Of a stretch of 34,705 bases of DNA, positions 32,444 to 34,705 are shown piece after piece (positions within the stretch are counted from its first letter, which is position 1; each line of letters starts with the position of its first letter). Origin of the DNA: Planctomycetia bacterium (GTDB taxonomy: Bacteria > Planctomycetota > Planctomycetia > Gemmatales > Gemmataceae). The notes under the pieces were generated by a model, which had not been told where the DNA came from, did no database searches, and worked only from the letters and a program-made list of their open reading frames with translations. The position numbers and the translations under genes are program-made. The stretch spans positions 1 through 34,705 of the forward strand of contig SXID01000130.1 in NCBI GenBank assembly GCA_005772955.1, given 5' to 3'.

Positions 32444-33190
32444 TCAGCCGTACTTCTTGTGGCAGTCGGCGCTGGTCATCTTCGCGGCCTTGACCAGCCC
32501 GCCCGCGAGCTTCTCGCCGGCCGGATCGACGTACAGCCGCCCGCCCGATTCCTTGATGGTCTTGTCGTACCCGATCACGTGGACGTTGAATATGAACGCG
32601 GTTTCACTCGTCGCTTCGAACCAGTGAATGTTGTCCTTGTGGTCGGAGATGGTCGAGAGTTCGCCGGGCTTGAAAGTGCGGTCGATGGTCGGGCGGATGA
32701 TGTAGTGATCGGCCTTCGTCTCGACGCGGTCATAGTGCCGGCCGTGCCACTCGCCCTTCAGGATGATGAACCCGGTACACATGTTCGCGTGGCCGTGCGG
32801 CACGATGGACCGGCCCTTCTTGCACGCGAAGATCTGCTTGCCGAAGCCCACGTCCGCGGGCAAGCCCTCCACCTTCGACAGGTCGAACCCGAAGTTCGCG
32901 GCCCCGTTGTCGGGGAGCTTCTTCTTCTCCGCGTCGTCAAGCTTGATGAGCTTGCAGAGTTCCGTGAGGTCAACCCGCCTGTACAGGTCTTCCATCTTCG
33001 TCTGGAACTGTAAGTCGGTGAGCTTCTGGCCCTTCAGGTCTTTGCTGATCTCGACCAACTCGCCCATCCACTTCTGAATGGTCGGCTTTGCGTCAGCCGC
33101 GAACAGGTCGCGCCCCCAGAGCGTTTCAATGAGGGAGAACGTGATCGCGGACCCGATCAGCTTGGCGTGAAACTCGCGGCGGGATTGCAT
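32444..33190 (-). CDS. Tat-exported cupin-like protein
   Basis: The 248-residue protein begins with a twin-arginine signal (MQSRREFHAKLIGSAITFSL), with SRREF matching the SRRxF Tat motif, so it should be exported folded. The second half holds a cupin-type beta barrel: GRSIVPHGHANMCTGFIILKGEWHGRHYDR contains the His-x-His and the downstream Gly of the metal site, and a second His is in NIHWFEATSE. A bound metal ion is likely. The start ATG follows GGAG by nine bases. No enzyme activity can be assigned. It lies upstream of the MFS gene on the same strand but is separated from it by a hairpin. Confidence 0.82.
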   Translation of the reverse strand: MQSRREFHAKLIGSAITFSLIETLWGRDLFAADAKPTIQKWMGELVEISKDLKGQKLTDLQFQTKMEDLYRRVDLTELCKLIKLDDAEKKKLPDNGAANFGFDLSKVEGLPADVGFGKQIFACKKGRSIVPHGHANMCTGFIILKGEWHGRHYDRVETKADHYIIRPTIDRTFKPGELSTISDHKDNIHWFEATSETAFIFNVHVIGYDKTIKESGGRLYVDPAGEKLAGGLVKAAKMTSADCHKKYG

Positions 33191-33280
33191 GGCGTGGAAC
33201 TCCGAGGATAGGGGGAGTGTTGAGAGTACCCCGGCGCGAGGGTGGGGAGAAGCGAAAAGGGAACGGCGAAATGCGGAAGG

Positions 33281-33505
33281 TCAAACCGGGCCGATGTGCG
33301 CGAATCGCGGCACGTCTTCGTTGTTATGGCGGACCGCTTCGAGGAACATCGCGAGCGGGCGCACCCACAGTCCGGTCGCGTTGTAGAGTGGCCGGTATAC
33401 CACGAGCAACTCGTCGGTCTCGCTGTGGCGGGCGATGCCGATCACCTCGTACTCGCCACCCTTGTAGTGACGATAGCGGCCCGGCACGGGTTCATTACGC
33501 GACAT
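33281..33505 (-). CDS. DUF1653 domain protein
   Basis: The 74-residue protein is a full-length DUF1653 domain: PGRYRHYKGGEYEVIGIARHSETDELLVVYRPLYN, then GLWVRPLAMFLEAV, matching the family in length and order. These small cytoplasmic proteins have an SH3-like beta barrel; their function is not established. The start ATG at 33505 has only a weak ribosome site. The gene precedes the cupin gene (90-base gap) on the same strand. Confidence 0.88.
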   Translation of the reverse strand: MSRNEPVPGRYRHYKGGEYEVIGIARHSETDELLVVYRPLYNATGLWVRPLAMFLEAVRHNNEDVPRFAHIGPV

Positions 33506-33539
33506 GATGGAATGGCGAAAATGGGAGTTGGTGACGAAC

Positions 33540-33595
33540 GAGCTGCGACCGCAAGGGAGCGGTTAACGTTTGCCACTCCCTTGCGGTCGCGGCTC
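33540..33595. repeat. Hairpin repeat between DUF1653 and small secreted gene
   Basis: Arms 33540-33562 and 33573-33595 (GAGCTGCGACCGCAAGGGAG and following bases) pair with two mismatches around a 10-base loop. No T-tract. It lies 21 bases after the stop of the gene at 33617 on the minus strand. Confidence 0.7.
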
Positions 33596-33616
33596 ATTGC
33601 AAACGCAATTGCGAGC

Positions 33617-34090
33617 CTACTTCGGCTTCACTTCCTTCGGCGGCGGCGCGATGGGCAACCCACTGGGCTTTTTCGGCTCCTCCGGCTTCTTCACCGGTGG
33701 CTCGAGCGGCTTCTTCTCGCTCGCGGTGTCTTTCAGGTTCTTGCGCACGCCCTCGATGGCCACGTGCAGCACGAACGCTTTACGGGCCAAGTCGGTTTCC
33801 TTGTCCGCGTCCGCGAACCCGGTGTCGATGAGCTTCTGCGCGTCCGGTCGGTGCGCAAGTAGCGGCCGGATGGTGATCAGCGCGCCCTGGTACACGTGGT
33901 ACGCACCGGGGAAGTCCTTCTTCTCGTTGTAAAGGTCCGCGCCCGTATTGTGCACGGCGCGGAGCGTGTCGATCACGAGTTTGTCGAACGTCTTTACGTC
34001 GGGCAACTTCGGCTCGTCCGCTGCGGGCGCGACCGCGTTCGTCGCAAACACTACCACGAGCGCGAATGCCGCCACGCGCCGAATGGTCAT
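33617..34090 (-). CDS. Secreted protein with proline-lysine-rich tail
   Basis: The 157-residue protein has a signal peptide (MTIRRVAAFALVVVFATNAVA, then PAADEP). The mature part is helical (residues 30-115, with LYNEKKDFPGAYHVYQGAL, resembling a short TPR-like repeat), and the C-terminal 40 residues are rich in Pro, Lys and Glu (KKPLEPPVKKPEEPKKP) and probably disordered. The start ATG follows AAGGAGAAG with a good spacing. I do not recognise the family. It may bind a partner in the periplasm. Confidence 0.72.
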   Translation of the reverse strand: MTIRRVAAFALVVVFATNAVAPAADEPKLPDVKTFDKLVIDTLRAVHNTGADLYNEKKDFPGAYHVYQGALITIRPLLAHRPDAQKLIDTGFADADKETDLARKAFVLHVAIEGVRKNLKDTASEKKPLEPPVKKPEEPKKPSGLPIAPPPKEVKPK

Positions 34091-34227
34091 GAGTCTTCTC
34101 CTTGAACGTCCCGTGTTGCAAAGCTGCGCACATCATGACGCGCCCGAGTCGGGGTTGCAACGCGACTCCGGTTCCGCGTAGCATCTTCGTGAATACCTCC
34201 ATCTGCCCCCGCACGGAAGCGGAACCC

Positions 34228-34705
34228 GTGGCTGACAAACTCACGCAACAAATCCTCGACGCACTCGGCCGTGTTGCCGCTGAGCCGACCGGCCTGCCGC
34301 TGTACGCGGGGAAGACCGACGCGGGACTGTTCCCCAACGCGGCAAGCGCCAGACCCGCCGCGCAGAAGTGCCTCGCGGACGACCTCGTGCGCGTGGTCAG
34401 CACCGATGCGACGGGGAAGGCCGCGCGCGACCTCTACGTGCTCTCGGAGAAGGGCTGGGAGTTCCTGCTCGCGGCTGTGAACCCGAAGCAAGTGCTTGAA
34501 GATTTCGTCCGCGTCCTCGAATCGCGACGGGGCGAAGTCGGGGAACTGCTTTCGACAGCGAGCCGGATGGCGGACAGTCTGCAAGGGCTGAAAGACGCTG
34601 TGTCCCGCGTGCTCCCCGGCGTGAGTTCGGCGAAGGTGCCTTTGTCTTTTCCCTCTCCCCTTGCGGGAGAGGGGGTCGGCGCTTCGCCGACGGGGGAGGG
34701 GTCGC
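34228..34705 (+). CDS. Partial protein, possible winged-helix N-terminal region
   Basis: The frame is open from GTG 34228 to the window edge (159 codons). It reads MADKLTQQILDALGRVAAEP at the start, a segment DLYVLSEKGWEFLL typical of winged-helix wings at about residues 68-82, and a coiled-coil-like helix (VLEDFVRVLESRRGEVGELL). A C/G palindrome in frame gives FPSPLAGEGVGASPTGEGS at the right end. An alternative GTG at 34189 would add 13 residues without a ribosome site. I infer a cytoplasmic protein, possibly a regulator; the 3' part is missing. Confidence 0.6.
   Translation, partial: MADKLTQQILDALGRVAAEPTGLPLYAGKTDAGLFPNAASARPAAQKCLADDLVRVVSTDATGKAARDLYVLSEKGWEFLLAAVNPKQVLEDFVRVLESRRGEVGELLSTASRMADSLQGLKDAVSRVLPGVSSAKVPLSFPSPLAGEGVGASPTGEGS
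34651..34701. repeat. C/G palindrome inside the right-end gene
   Basis: CCCTCTCCCC and GGGAGAGGG form a stem with the loop TTGC, and GTCGGCG/CGCCGAC forms a second stem followed by GGGGGAGGGG. It is read in frame as SPLAGEGVGASPTGEG. The window ends within or just after it. Confidence 0.65.

Noticed and set aside
1-34705. CRISPR arrays, tRNA or rRNA genes, and insertion sequences
   Set aside because: I saw no regularly spaced repeats, no tRNA-like cloverleaf with a GGTTCGA arm outside genes, and no transposase-like frame; short repeats are hairpins or tandem units instead.

Overview
The window looks like a chromosomal segment of a GC-rich planctomycete, most likely of the Gemmata group (Gemmataceae). 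The evidence is indirect: two tandem secreted sulfatases, a planctomycete-type cytochrome c domain fused to WD40 repeats, a PPC-domain secreted protein, a DUF1080 protein, an S46 peptidase, many small secreted proteins of unknown role, and very many dispersed hairpin repeats. I see no rRNA, tRNA, CRISPR array, insertion sequence or phage gene.

Layout. 1-3753: the 5' part of a fused amino-acid ABC transporter (binding protein plus permease, minus strand), then the RNA helicase gene hrpB. 3868-7769 (minus): two sulfatases and an NAD-dependent sugar epimerase. 7770-8311: a gene-free, repeat-bearing gap. 8312-15209 (plus): an NtrC-like enhancer-binding regulator with altered key motifs, a small secreted protein, a cytochrome c-WD40 protein, another small secreted protein and a large PPC-domain protein. 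15447-21176 (minus): a DUF1080 protein and a 2-oxoacid dehydrogenase operon in the order E1 alpha, E1 beta, E2, followed by a translationally coupled multi-membrane GT87-like protein. 21463-24409 (minus): a membrane protein with a spermidine-synthase-like methyltransferase fold and a two-blade WD40 fragment. 24587-31029 (plus): S46 peptidase, a zinc-ribbon protein, a secreted protein, dihydrolipoyl dehydrogenase (the E3 that can complete the E1/E2 complex) and a ferritin-like protein. 31076-34090 (minus): MFS exporter, Tat-exported cupin, DUF1653 protein and a small secreted protein. A plus-strand gene runs off the right end.

The most striking layer is the repeats. At least a dozen hairpin-forming repeats of several sequence families lie between genes, often with small palindromes nested in each arm. 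Members of the same families also lie inside coding sequences without breaking the frame: a C/G-rich palindrome in hrpB, in the E2 linker (two inverted copies), at the N-terminus of the GT87-like protein and in the right-end gene; an AAGCCGC-type palindrome in the spermidine-synthase-like protein; and a TCTGCGTT-type repeat that appears to encode the signal peptide of the cytochrome-WD40 protein. This resembles in principle the in-frame palindromic elements of Rickettsia, and is my main candidate for an under-described system.

Pathway links are clear only for the 2-oxoacid dehydrogenase genes plus E3, and for the export-oriented genes. Other functional assignments are family-level.
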